Source: Bacteroides sedimenti
Lineage (GTDB): Bacteria; Bacteroidota; Bacteroidia; Bacteroidales; Bacteroidaceae
Reading direction: 5' to 3'
Length of the DNA stretch: 64,000 bases
Assembly (NCBI RefSeq): GCF_040365225.1
Contig: NZ_AP028055.1
Span: 3,286,001-3,350,000, forward strand
Position numbers and translations under genes: made by a program. The notes under the pieces were generated by a model. That model searched no databases and was not told the origin of the DNA. It saw nothing but the letters and a program-made list of their open reading frames with translations. Of the stretch, positions 56,101 through 63,322 are shown piece by piece. Within the stretch, counting starts at the first letter, position 1; each line of letters starts with the position of its first letter.

Positions 56101-56516
56101 AGGAAGAGATGCTGAGAATATTAGCCGGTCAGAAAGGAATCGAAGTGTCATTTAATGAAAAGCTTCCTGAATGCATTATTTATACTGATAACGACCGTTT
56201 TTTGCAGGTTGTTTCTAATCTTCTATCGAATGCATTGAAGTTTACCAGTAAAGGAAGTATTCTGTTTGGATATACTATTTCTGCAAACAGGTTGTGCTTT
56301 TACGTGAAGGACACTGGATGTGGAATTCCTGAGGATAAGCTTTCTGAAATATTCGAGACTTTTACAAAACTTGATTCCTTCTCACAGGGCATCGGACTAG
56401 GTCTTTCAATATGCACTTCAATTGCCCATAAACTGGGCGGAGAGATGAGGGTGGAATCTGAAGCCGGAGTAGGATCTACTTTTTGGTTTGAAATCCCCCG
56501 CCTAGAGTTTGAATAA
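53124..56516 (+). CDS. Sensor histidine kinase with ABC-binding-protein-like sensor and PAS domains
   Basis: 1130-residue membrane kinase. Signal peptide (to about 26), then a periplasmic two-lobed domain (about 27-350) of ABC substrate-binding type (HVLIINSSTDGNKWSERVQ, VVIGESAWISYRS, NNAFFAGGCYSTSNANGEKTVEILNQIL), one membrane segment (about 362-384, IISIVGFILIFFTIFLSRIW), several PAS-like regions (about 520-900, including NGCIPEKIIGKNVGECF and LDNLPVPFYVKKVGEDLRYIYWNKKAEELSGV), HisKA with FLANISHEIRTPLNAIVGFS (His near 920), and HATPase with SNLLSNALKFTSKG and DTGCGIPEDKL. There is no receiver or HTH domain and no response regulator gene next to it, so its partner is elsewhere. Confidence 0.92.
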   Translation: MKLLKAVLILFISFLFCMNVQCLKAKEHVLIINSSTDGNKWSERVQNIITNSLYNRKNISVNIEYLNYYRYKSVNEANQIMGNLYSCYPKKPKTIVVIGESAWISYRSTAPRSWWNIPVVIPTAKQYTWSLEDLVSGSELKSNNLIPYKEASKNFCVTGVYNQIYIKETIELMKKLMPEMSKVAFISDKWYASSYYSAQFRQIMKKHFPELREVLLSQNKISSRELLDTISCLDRKTGLLYYSWFEDNATSHPLNNTMEKMIGSYSNTPVFNLLDVGSNNAFFAGGCYSTSNANGEKTVEILNQILNGKDATVIPYQHLESPQAHLNYDFLIRCGVDKALFPKDAVYYNKPPLFIQEHKMFIISIVGFILIFFTIFLSRIWALRRIKELKEREIALLSKYKDLFNNLPLAYAKIKLSEDENKALKKYHILEFNPSFQREFSTDSSKISSLIDERSRLWFSLNKAIAAYSSNSQKTLSGMFYNEQTDKHYLAFLYPAAAEWVFDVFLIDKTEEYKASRKTEELSMIRNGISAIIPDVILVVNKSLDIIEVNDRITEQNGCIPEKIIGKNVGECFNERFAEQLHESIVRCQNSNEYIEFQTERKDGEILRYFESRLQPLYGELFICFIRDVTQKKEEEARSQSLQLLLETMLDNLPVPFYVKKVGEDLRYIYWNKKAEELSGVKSKDVIGKTREEVFGKKYADKYEGNNEQLITNGEPVTYEEDVLYPNNLFYTTHVIKSIIETPDKSSYILTARWDISELKAIHRQLEFTNRQLAQALDAGDIVPWTWHVQRGLITVDAGYLAKAGKSSLKSTVKTLQEMLNMVCPSDQEGVESAFYGLLEGKFDKIDIDIKINFWGEGYDWCQIQGLISQRNEAGEVTEISGSAIDISKRKQIEQELSDAKDRAEESSRLKSAFLANISHEIRTPLNAIVGFSGVLGDVSDEEERREFLKIINTNNELLLRLISNIIDFSSIESGSMKFHYSSVDINNLLFREEEMLRILAGQKGIEVSFNEKLPECIIYTDNDRFLQVVSNLLSNALKFTSKGSILFGYTISANRLCFYVKDTGCGIPEDKLSEIFETFTKLDSFSQGIGLGLSICTSIAHKLGGEMRVESEAGVGSTFWFEIPRLEFE

Positions 56517-56742
56517 AAAATAGACAACTTATCTGATATCGGTTCGATAATTCTTTTGATTTGAAAAATATAATCCTCATGTCGATAATTGTAAAACGGC
56601 AGTCAACCTTTTTTAGGCTTTAAACCTAAAGAAGACAAACATATCAGAGTTAATAAATTAATAGGTCAACTATTTATTAGGTTTAAGAACATTAGTAGTC
56701 AACTGCAATCAGTTTATTACAAACATCAGGACATGTTACCCC

Positions 56743-56827
56743 AATCATGTACAAGATTAAGGGATAATCATGTACAAGATTAGGTTCAATCATGTACAAG
56801 ATTGGAATGAAACATGTACATGATTGA
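56743..56827 (+). repeat. Four direct repeats of CATGTACAAGATT in 22-23 bp phase
   Basis: CATGTACA occurs at 56746, 56769, 56791 and 56813 (steps 23, 22 and 22). The first three copies read AATCATGTACAAGATT and the fourth reads AACATGTACATGATT. The core CATGTACATG of copy four is palindromic. Confidence 0.85.
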
Positions 56828-56844
56828 GCTAATATACCTCGACG

Positions 56845-56900
56845 TTTTGGTTAGTTTCACCAGTTGTTTTGGTTAGTTCTTTATGAACACTTGGTTAGTA
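56845..56900 (+). repeat. Three direct repeats of TTGGTTAGT in exact 22-bp phase
   Basis: TTGGTTAGT begins at 56847, 56869 and 56891. Copies one and two extend to TTTTGGTTAGTT. It is a different motif from the neighbouring array but has the same period. Confidence 0.85.
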
Positions 56901-56981
56901 TGTCTTGTCTGGTTCTCAATCAGCCCTGCCGGATGGCACTGATTGTCATTCCATAATACAATATGCTAACATGGAAAGGTA

Positions 56982-57926
56982 TCATATTTCATAGTTGTTC
57001 TCTTTTAGAAAGTGGATATCCTCTTGAATGCCACTTCCCACGGTTGTGAGCATATCACCTACCAACGAAGCTGTCACTCCACAGGCCAGCGCTTGTTTCA
57101 TTATGTGCCTAATTCGTAACCTCCCGGCAGCAAAGCGAACTTCGGCAGTTGGGTTGATAATCCGAAAGATGGCAAAGGCACGCAGAATCTCTCGGTCTGT
57201 AAGTGGTGTGGTGCCTTCCAAAGGAGTTCCCTTGATGGGCATCAGTATATTTACAGGAATAGAGTCTACCCCCAGTTCCTGAAGGAAAACCGCCATCTCA
57301 ATGCGGTCTCTCTCCGTTTCGCCCATGCCAATAATTCCTCCCGAACAAATCTTCATTCCGGTTTCCTGTGCGGATCGGATTGTTTTCACCTTCTCCTCTA
57401 TGGTATGCGTAGTGCATAGTTTGTCAAAGAACGAGGGAGCTGTTTCAATGTTGCAATGGTAACGACTTACCCCGGCTTCCCGAAGGCTTTGCAGTTCCTC
57501 TTTCGACTGCAGTCCCAGCGAAGCGCAATAACCAATGCCCGGAACTTCTTGGTTTAAGACAGAGAAGGTCTGACTTATTTTAAGAATATTTGTCGGCGTG
57601 AGTTTTCGTCCGCTGGTTACCAGGGAGAACATCCTGACGCCCGAATCCCTTATTTTTCGTGCTTCGACAACAGCTTCTTCTGTCTCCACCATTTCGAATT
57701 CAGCGCACGATGTTTTGTAATAAGCCGATTGCGCGCACCATTTACAGTCTTCCGTGCACTTCCCCGATCGGGCATTCATGATGGCGCAAGTGTCGAAACG
57801 TTGTCCGAAGTAGTGTTTGCGCAGGTCATCGGCCAGCTCAAATAGTTCATTGTCGGTACTGTTCTCAATAAAGTTAAAAGCCTGGCCAAGTGTAAACCTA
57901 TAGCCATTAATAATTTTCTGTTTCAT
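56982..57926 (-). CDS. bioB: Biotin synthase
   Basis: Radical SAM enzyme that inserts sulfur into dethiobiotin. 314 residues with the radical SAM cluster motif in ARSGKCTEDCKWCAQSAYY (CxxxCxxC), YHCNIETAPSFF, and ICSGGIIGMGETERDR; the last is the BioB motif with the auxiliary cluster residues near RLRIRH. It starts 6 bases after a 128-codon gene on the same strand, so the two are probably cotranscribed. No other biotin genes are visible here. Confidence 0.96.
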   Translation of the reverse strand: MKQKIINGYRFTLGQAFNFIENSTDNELFELADDLRKHYFGQRFDTCAIMNARSGKCTEDCKWCAQSAYYKTSCAEFEMVETEEAVVEARKIRDSGVRMFSLVTSGRKLTPTNILKISQTFSVLNQEVPGIGYCASLGLQSKEELQSLREAGVSRYHCNIETAPSFFDKLCTTHTIEEKVKTIRSAQETGMKICSGGIIGMGETERDRIEMAVFLQELGVDSIPVNILMPIKGTPLEGTTPLTDREILRAFAIFRIINPTAEVRFAAGRLRIRHIMKQALACGVTASLVGDMLTTVGSGIQEDIHFLKENNYEI

Positions 57927-57932
57927 AGGTGT

Positions 57933-58319
57933 TTATGTAAAATGAAAATCCCCTGCTGAACCGTGAATTATGGCTCGACAGGGGATATGACGATTGAGAA
58001 GAAACGGCAGATTATTGCCTGCAGTCTCTCCGGTTAATTGATTTACACGTGATTGAAAAAGCAGATTAAGTAACTCTTCCCGGGAAGGCGGTTCATTGTC
58101 AGAATCGCTCAATGCCGGTATAACCTCTTTCAGGAAGAAATCGTTAGTTAACGCGAGTCTTGTCATCCCGCCTTGCTTCAGGAGGGACTGACAACAGATC
58201 GTCTTTTTCAGCTGAAGGATATGTACAACAGCTTTGAGACTGGCAAAGACCGCCCAGGACTTGTTTGTCCAGCGTCTGAACCAGATTTTCTTTTGCTGTT
58301 GATTATTGATGGAACTCAA
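57933..58319 (-). CDS. Small conserved-looking protein coupled to bioB
   Basis: 128 residues, no signal peptide. The N-terminal KKIWFRRWTNKSWAVFASL resembles a short motif I have seen in other small Bacteroides proteins, but I cannot name the family. The ending RAIIHGSAGDFHF is compact; the middle is helical and rich in Lys/Leu. It lies 6 bases before bioB, so it may assist biotin synthesis or uptake; this is inference only. Confidence 0.55.
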   Translation of the reverse strand: MSSINNQQQKKIWFRRWTNKSWAVFASLKAVVHILQLKKTICCQSLLKQGGMTRLALTNDFFLKEVIPALSDSDNEPPSREELLNLLFQSRVNQLTGETAGNNLPFLLNRHIPCRAIIHGSAGDFHFT

Positions 58320-58442
58320 TGTTTCTATCCTCTTTATTTATATGGTTTCTTCAGTTTACTTGCGAATCCCTTTCTGTTTCATGTTTTCCTTCAAGAATAG
58401 GAGTACGCAAATATTGTTTATTCTTTCTTTTAATAGGAAAAA

Positions 58443-60047
58443 CTATTTTATCCGTTCGTAGTAAGGCAACCTTTCCAGTTCGGCTGTTACCTCAATCACC
58501 TTCGGTCCACGGAATATCTTTCCGGTATCATCCTTCCATGTTCCTTTGGGCAATGATACTTTACGGGTGTTTACCTTAGTTAGGATTGGTGCTACCAGGT
58601 ATTTGTCACCCAGCATAAACTGATCTTTACAGGTGGTGAATCCCTGATGAGGGAACGCATATTCCATGTGGCGTACAATCGGTTCGCCTGTTTTTGCCGC
58701 ATGGTGAGCCAGTTCAAGAATATAACTTCCCATTTTTTCGTGAAGATGTGCGTAATCGCGACAGATGGCCAGATGCTTTTCGTCCAGAATGCGCCAAGGA
58801 GCCACGGAGAACTGCATCATTGGCATCAGTGCATGTACCTGACACGAGCGCACAATAAGCTCCTGGTCAAGTTTGGTTTGGTCTATGTTCAGGAATGAAC
58901 CGAACTGTCCCCCTCCAATCATGTCCGGACAAGTATATGCATACCCCATCAGCCCGGCAGCTACCATATCGGGTATCAGTAGTTTCACCGCATTCCAGGA
59001 ATAGTCCTTATCGCCCAGGCGTTGCACCAGTGCTTCGCCTCCCATTTTCCATCCGGCCCTGTATTCATTATAAGGGAAATTCAGTCCCATCTTTGCCCAG
59101 TATTGGCACATTTCTACCGAGGTTGCGTTTTTATCAAAGTATTCCAATGCAGGATTCCGGTAGTGGTCAATATCTCCTGCGTCAAATTTAAATCCGTCGA
59201 TGCCATATTCCCGCTGCATTTTCTGAAGTTCACCTTTCAGATGCTCGGCTGCTGCCGGGTTGCTCAGGTCGTAACATGCGCTATAACCGTTCCACCAGGG
59301 GATAATGGCTGCATTTTTTGTCCCTTTCTGCTTAATCAGGTAACCTTTGGCTTGCAGTTCCCGAAACTCCGGACTGTCTGGGCTCACAAAAGGACATATC
59401 CACAACATGATGCGAAAGCCTTGTTTGTGGAGTCGTTCCACCATACCCTTCGGGTCGGGGAAGCGCTCTGGCTTAAACTCAAAGTTTCCATAGTATTTCT
59501 GCCAGTTATCATCTACCATAAATACGCCTGTTGGGAATTCATGCTTTAATACGTTATCAGCATATTTCAGAATATCGTTTTGATTCTGGTTATACATCAG
59601 TTCAATCCAAGTATTGTACTGTGGTTTCGAGAAGAAGTCCGCTTCGGGCAGTTTTCCTGATGGAGGGAAGTGTTTGGCGGAAGCATTCAGGAAGGCTTCT
59701 TTCAATGTTTTTCCTGCAACTACCGGATTAACTTGTTCATAATCGGAGAATATCTGCAAATTTCCATTTTCTATTTTGAAGGCGAACGGTTTATCACTCC
59801 AAAGGTAACGACCTTCCGAGGATATCAGCAGAGGTACGTTCTGATTGTTCATGTTTTCAGAAGCCAGGTTAAATAAACGCATCTCTCCTTCGAAAGGCAT
59901 TTTCGACCCCAGTGCCACCATTCCTCCCCACCATTTCTCACCTGGCAGTGAAGATATTTCCGAGCGATACTGATTCCCTGCCTTGCAAGAAATGGTTCCC
60001 ACCAAAATTACTGTCAGAATTAATAAGTGTTTTAATTTGCTCATCAT
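58443..60047 (-). CDS. GH31-family alpha-glycosidase, lipoprotein
   Basis: Secreted lipoprotein (GTISC, lipidated Cys near 21) of 534 residues with a GH31 (beta/alpha)8 barrel. The motif DGFKFDAGDIDHY contains the catalytic Asp, and TGVFMVDDNWQKYYG and RIMLWICPFVSPDSPEF are typical of the shorter GH31 branch. The C-terminal DKYLVAPIL/RKVSLPKGTW is family-typical. Substrate could be alpha-glucosyl, -xylosyl or -galactosyl; not assigned. It stands alone with no PUL genes next to it. Confidence 0.9.
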   Translation of the reverse strand: MMSKLKHLLILTVILVGTISCKAGNQYRSEISSLPGEKWWGGMVALGSKMPFEGEMRLFNLASENMNNQNVPLLISSEGRYLWSDKPFAFKIENGNLQIFSDYEQVNPVVAGKTLKEAFLNASAKHFPPSGKLPEADFFSKPQYNTWIELMYNQNQNDILKYADNVLKHEFPTGVFMVDDNWQKYYGNFEFKPERFPDPKGMVERLHKQGFRIMLWICPFVSPDSPEFRELQAKGYLIKQKGTKNAAIIPWWNGYSACYDLSNPAAAEHLKGELQKMQREYGIDGFKFDAGDIDHYRNPALEYFDKNATSVEMCQYWAKMGLNFPYNEYRAGWKMGGEALVQRLGDKDYSWNAVKLLIPDMVAAGLMGYAYTCPDMIGGGQFGSFLNIDQTKLDQELIVRSCQVHALMPMMQFSVAPWRILDEKHLAICRDYAHLHEKMGSYILELAHHAAKTGEPIVRHMEYAFPHQGFTTCKDQFMLGDKYLVAPILTKVNTRKVSLPKGTWKDDTGKIFRGPKVIEVTAELERLPYYERIK

Positions 60048-60516
60048 AATTGTTTGGTCTGTCTTTATAAGATTTATTTTTTAATGATTTATTTATCCAA
60101 TAGCGCTGCATTTCGCAATTAAGAACAAAGGTGGGGCTTTTCCTTTGTTTTAAAAAGTTAAAAAGGACAAAAAGGTAAATTAGTGTCCGATCTAATTAGT
60201 ATTGTTTGAATTTCAAAGCGTTTTACTGTGGAGTACACTGTTCAATGTTGATTCCAAATTTGGATTCAACATTGCATATGGATGTAGTAAAGATAGAGAA
60301 CCAATCCCTGTCTTTTTATATATAAATATGGTTTTCTTCTGTAAATGAATTACAGAACACTTTTTGAGTATAGCATAAGCTTTGCCATATGCTGCTAATA
60401 AGTGCAATCGTCCGTTACATATCTTCTTGAATTTATTGGAAACCTTGATTCAATTTGCCTTTTCAGGCACTTAATCTTCCGCTTTCCGGCCAAAGTGTTA
60501 GTTTCGTTAGATGAGG
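60048..60516. other. Intergenic region with near-perfect palindrome
   Basis: 469 bases; no convincing gene. It holds a 30-bp near-perfect palindrome at 60244-60273. Confidence 0.5.
60244..60273. repeat. 30-bp palindrome
   Basis: AATGTTGATTCCAAA and TTTGGATTCAACATT are reverse complements except for one base pair, with no loop. It could be a binding site or a remnant; no T run follows. Confidence 0.6.
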
Positions 60517-61002
60517 CTATTCTATCTGCGCAAAGATTGCAACATAGTTTTTGCCGTATTTCTTGGCACACTTTGGGCAGGTGGTGTACCACATAAATAG
60601 TTTCTGTGGGTGCATTCCTTTTGCGTTGGCTTTCTCTACGAAATCCTTGCACCATTTGCCTGTATCTCTGAAAGGACCCTCGTACACCTTGCAATAAAAC
60701 TTTCCGCCGATGGTTGTGTTATTGGCTCCGGGCACCTCTTTGTCAACAGCCACATAGAGGTTCATGTTCCATTGCGAAGTATGATCCGATAAGCAGAGCC
60801 ACTCGGGGACATCCGCATTGGCTTCCCCAATTTTCTTCATAAGTCTTCTCATTACACCTCCGAAATTTACGGGCATATAAAAAAGCGTAAAGACTTTATC
60901 TTTGATAAACTTTTTATTTTCCCATTCAATTATTTTATCTTCCCAAATGGTAGGATCAAACGGTGGGCAACAAATGGCCTCTTTCTCTTTCTGTGTTTCC
61001 AT
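60517..61002 (-). CDS. Conserved hypothetical protein with CPKC motif
   Basis: 161 residues, no signal peptide. The C-terminus has FMWYTTCPKCAKKYGKNYVAIFAQ, with a CPxC pair that could bind metal or be redox-active; the middle region IGGKFYCKVYEGPF is reminiscent of GyrI-like small-molecule binding folds. I do not assign a function. It lies downstream of the TIR-like gene but is separated from it by a terminator. Confidence 0.7.
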   Translation of the reverse strand: METQKEKEAICCPPFDPTIWEDKIIEWENKKFIKDKVFTLFYMPVNFGGVMRRLMKKIGEANADVPEWLCLSDHTSQWNMNLYVAVDKEVPGANNTTIGGKFYCKVYEGPFRDTGKWCKDFVEKANAKGMHPQKLFMWYTTCPKCAKKYGKNYVAIFAQIE

Positions 61003-61178
61003 AAATTATAAATAATTAGAGTTTTCCTTGATAAAAACAAAGTGAGATCAGTGTTGTTTATCTCTAAAAAGGCATTTAATTTATTTTATATCAATTTGAT
61101 ATCTATGAATTGGAATCGAGTTTTTATAACAGTAGTCTTATATGATGTAGCTTTCTGGTTGTTAGCCAGATAAAAAGA

Positions 61179-61210
61179 AAGGAACTGATTTGCATTTGAA
61201 TCAGTTCCTT
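61179..61210 (-). terminator. Terminator after TIR-like gene
   Basis: AAGGAACTGATT pairs perfectly with AATCAGTTCCTT around TGCATTTG, followed on the minus strand by TCTTTTTATC. Confidence 0.85.
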
Positions 61211-61234
61211 GGGATTGATCGGTATATGAAAGAT

Positions 61235-61660
61235 TTATGCATCCTTCAGTGCTTTCATAATAGCCTCCTTGGTAAAAGTCATGGCACACTTGGTTCCGCA
61301 ACCCACGAGCTCATCCGGTGAATCAAATTTCTTATCGAGTTTGATACCCACCAGTTTGTTCTTATTAGTCTTGCTCGCAGCAATTTCGAAGTTCTGCCAG
61401 TTTCTGAAGCCAATATCTTCCTTATGCTTACTCTCTTTGTTTGAGTCTTTCCCAATAATTACAAAGGTGTAGGTAGTTTGGCTGATTTTGTTGACAAGAG
61501 CCTCTTTTACACGTGGTATATCCTCTTTCTTTATCTCATTTGGTGATAAGTTATTAAAACAAAATTCAAATTCTTCATTTGCGTTCCATTCCTCTAACAG
61601 ATTCCTGTACTGCCGGTCATTGTCATGATCGAAACTTACGAAAACTTTTTTCTTTACCAT
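61235..61660 (-). CDS. ThsB-like TIR-domain protein (DUF1863, MTH538 type)
   Basis: About 141 residues. It opens with KKVFVSFDHDNDRQYRNLLEEW, the beta-A strand and following turn of DUF1863 TIR-like proteins, then FNNLSPNE, TYTFVIIGKDSN, and RNWQNFEIAASKTNKNKLVGI, in which the Glu in NFEIA sits where TIR NADases place their catalytic Glu. ThsB proteins of the Thoeris anti-phage system share this domain, using phage infection to make a nucleotide signal for ThsA. No ThsA is present here. It lies 62 bases after the universal stress protein gene and ends at a terminator, so it probably shares that transcript. An ATG at 61666 is an alternative start. Confidence 0.75.
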   Translation of the reverse strand: MVKKKVFVSFDHDNDRQYRNLLEEWNANEEFEFCFNNLSPNEIKKEDIPRVKEALVNKISQTTYTFVIIGKDSNKESKHKEDIGFRNWQNFEIAASKTNKNKLVGIKLDKKFDSPDELVGCGTKCAMTFTKEAIMKALKDA

Positions 61661-61722
61661 TTTCAATAAAATTTAAGTGACTGATTGTAGACTAAGCTAC
61701 CTGATAATTATATCTAAGTTGC

Positions 61723-62181
61723 CTATGTATTTTCTGACTTAATAGGAATAATGAAAAGCGGGATTGTTGTTTTCTTGAGTACCGCAATCGCGTCATTTCC
61801 CAGAAAGATGTTTTCCAACCATTTCCGGCTATGCGAGCCTAGTACAATAATGTCAGCCTCCATCTCTTGGGCGGTTTCCAGAATTGTCGAAGCAATTTCT
61901 CCCTCCTTCAGCACTGTTTGTACAGAGCCATCGTCCAGAAGCCGCTTAATCTCTTCCAGGAATTTCAGAGTGCGTTCTTTCATGTTCTCTATGAAATCCA
62001 TATGTAATTCATAGATGTTGGGGTTTTCGCTGTAATATGCCGGATGTTCGTATATTACATGCAGCAGAATAGAATCAGCTTTCATTGCTTTTGCTATGGT
62101 GTGCCCCGATTCGGCTACAATTTTTGCACTTTTATCATAGTCAATAGCTATCAGTACTTTTCTGATTTTGGTTGTTTCCAT
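61723..62181 (-). CDS. Universal stress protein (UspA family)
   Basis: About 152 residues: the Usp fold with RKVLIAIDYDKSAKIVAESGHTIAK at the N-terminus and DIIVLGSHSRKWLENIFLGNDAIAVLKKTTIPLFIIP at the C-terminus, matching the ATP-binding G-2x-G-9x-G(S/T) type loop (here GSHSRKWLENIFLGNDA). The ATG at 62181 is preferred over 62241, whose extra 20 residues match nothing. It is followed by the TIR-like gene and is divergent from hsp20, making a small stress cluster. Confidence 0.88.
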   Translation of the reverse strand: METTKIRKVLIAIDYDKSAKIVAESGHTIAKAMKADSILLHVIYEHPAYYSENPNIYELHMDFIENMKERTLKFLEEIKRLLDDGSVQTVLKEGEIASTILETAQEMEADIIVLGSHSRKWLENIFLGNDAIAVLKKTTIPLFIIPIKSENT

Positions 62182-62627
62182 TTGATTTGACTTTAAAGAT
62201 TTTATATTGACTTTAAACGGTAAACTCCATTCTTTAAACAAACCAGTGTTTAAGAAAGATTTATAAAAGATATGTTATTACCCTGTCTGTCCGCTAAAAA
62301 TGGTTAATCTGTTTTTAATGCCTCCTTATGCTGGCAATGCACTGAATTTTGTAATAGATGTAGTTGAAAAATATTTTATGTATCAGATATATCTATACAC
62401 ATTCTATTATTTTACTTTTAAATGATACTATATCCTATGTATTTAATGATGTCATAATGGCGGTGTTGATGATGTTTTGTGGGAAATTATGGCAGTTTCT
62501 ACTTGAATAAATTACAGTAAATCCTTTTGGCATGGACATTGCTTTTTGTTAAGTGAATACGAACGAATGAAATAACTCAAAATATGATAAAAAGAATGTT
62601 TTAAATTTAAAGATAGGAGATAATATT
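62182..62627. other. Divergent region between usp and hsp20
   Basis: 446 AT-rich bases with no convincing gene. The hsp20 ribosome-binding site is at its right end. Confidence 0.4.
62615..62619 (+). promoter_or_regulatory. Shine-Dalgarno-like site of hsp20
   Basis: AGGAG lies 8 bases before the ATG at 62628. Such a site is uncommon in Bacteroidetes genes and supports this start; it may aid strong translation. Confidence 0.5.
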
Positions 62628-63056
62628 ATGACAGCAGTAAGAAGATACCAGACTTGGTTACCAGAAGTGTTCAATGATTTGTTTGATACAAATTGGATGA
62701 TTCGCCCAAATGCTACTGCGCCTGCTATCAACGTAATAGAAGATACTGATGCGTATAAAGTAGAGTTCGCCGTACCAGGTATGAATAAGGAAGATTTTTG
62801 TATTAAAGTCGATGCGGAGAACCAACTGATTGTTGCCATGGAGAAGAAACAAGATTCTAAAGAGGAAAATAAAGAAACCCGTTATCTGAGACATGAGTTT
62901 TCTTATTCAAAATTTCAACAAACAATGATTCTTCCCGATAATGTTATGAAAGAGAAAATTGAAGCGCAGGTTGAGAATGGAGTACTTATCATCACTCTTC
63001 CAAAAATGAGTGCAGAAGAAGAGAAAAAGACTGAAAAATATATTGAAATTAAATAA
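62628..63056 (+). CDS. Small heat-shock protein (Hsp20/alpha-crystallin)
   Basis: ATP-independent chaperone that holds unfolding proteins. 142 residues with an alpha-crystallin domain (about 32-125): APAINVIEDTDAYKVEFAVPGMNKEDFCIKVD, ENKETRYLRHEFSYSKFQQTMILP and the C-terminal NGVLIITLPK. The short N-terminal arm (VRRYQTWLPEVFNDLFD) is typical. Divergent from the usp gene. Confidence 0.95.
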   Translation: MTAVRRYQTWLPEVFNDLFDTNWMIRPNATAPAINVIEDTDAYKVEFAVPGMNKEDFCIKVDAENQLIVAMEKKQDSKEENKETRYLRHEFSYSKFQQTMILPDNVMKEKIEAQVENGVLIITLPKMSAEEEKKTEKYIEIK

Positions 63057-63085
63057 GAGTTTTTGAATAGGATTAATAGTTATTT

Positions 63086-63114
63086 GTAGGCTATCGTCGA
63101 GAGGATGATGGCCT
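63086..63114 (+). terminator. Terminator of hsp20
   Basis: TAGGC(TA)TCGTC pairs imperfectly with GATGATGGCCTA and is followed by a run of seven T. Confidence 0.6.
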
Positions 63115-63322
63115 ATTTTTTTCAATAAAGGCTGTTGATTTAGTTATTTGATGGATTTTCACCTTTTGCAACTAGAGAAATCTCATCAAAACTAGTTCAG
63201 CTTATTTTTTATATTTTTTTGTGAGGGGGCGATAGAATGGCTATAGAACCATTTATTTGGATAAGTTGTTAATGTATAAACTATCTACCGCTCAATTCAT
63301 CACTTTCCATAAAATGACTATC

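Larger units (their letters stand above)
56517..56981. other. Convergent intergenic region with two phased repeat arrays
   Basis: 465 bases between the 3' ends of the sensor kinase and bioB genes. It holds two adjacent repeat arrays (56743-56827 and 56845-56900) and no gene. A weak hairpin (CTTTTTTAGG with CCTAAAGAAG) near 56609 may terminate the kinase transcript. Confidence 0.6.

Noticed and set aside
56743..56900. CRISPR array
   Set aside because: The units are 9-16 bases with short gaps of only 6-13 bases and no cas genes; a CRISPR array has repeats and spacers of about 25-40 bases each.
60213..60694. Two overlapping minus-strand frames around 60.2-60.7 kb
   Set aside because: One crosses the palindrome and the other overlaps the CPKC gene in a different frame; neither has a recognisable start or domain.
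61235..62181. Complete Thoeris defence system
   Set aside because: Only a ThsB-like TIR gene is present; the neighbour is a universal stress protein and no ThsA (SIR2/SLOG or macro-type effector) is visible.
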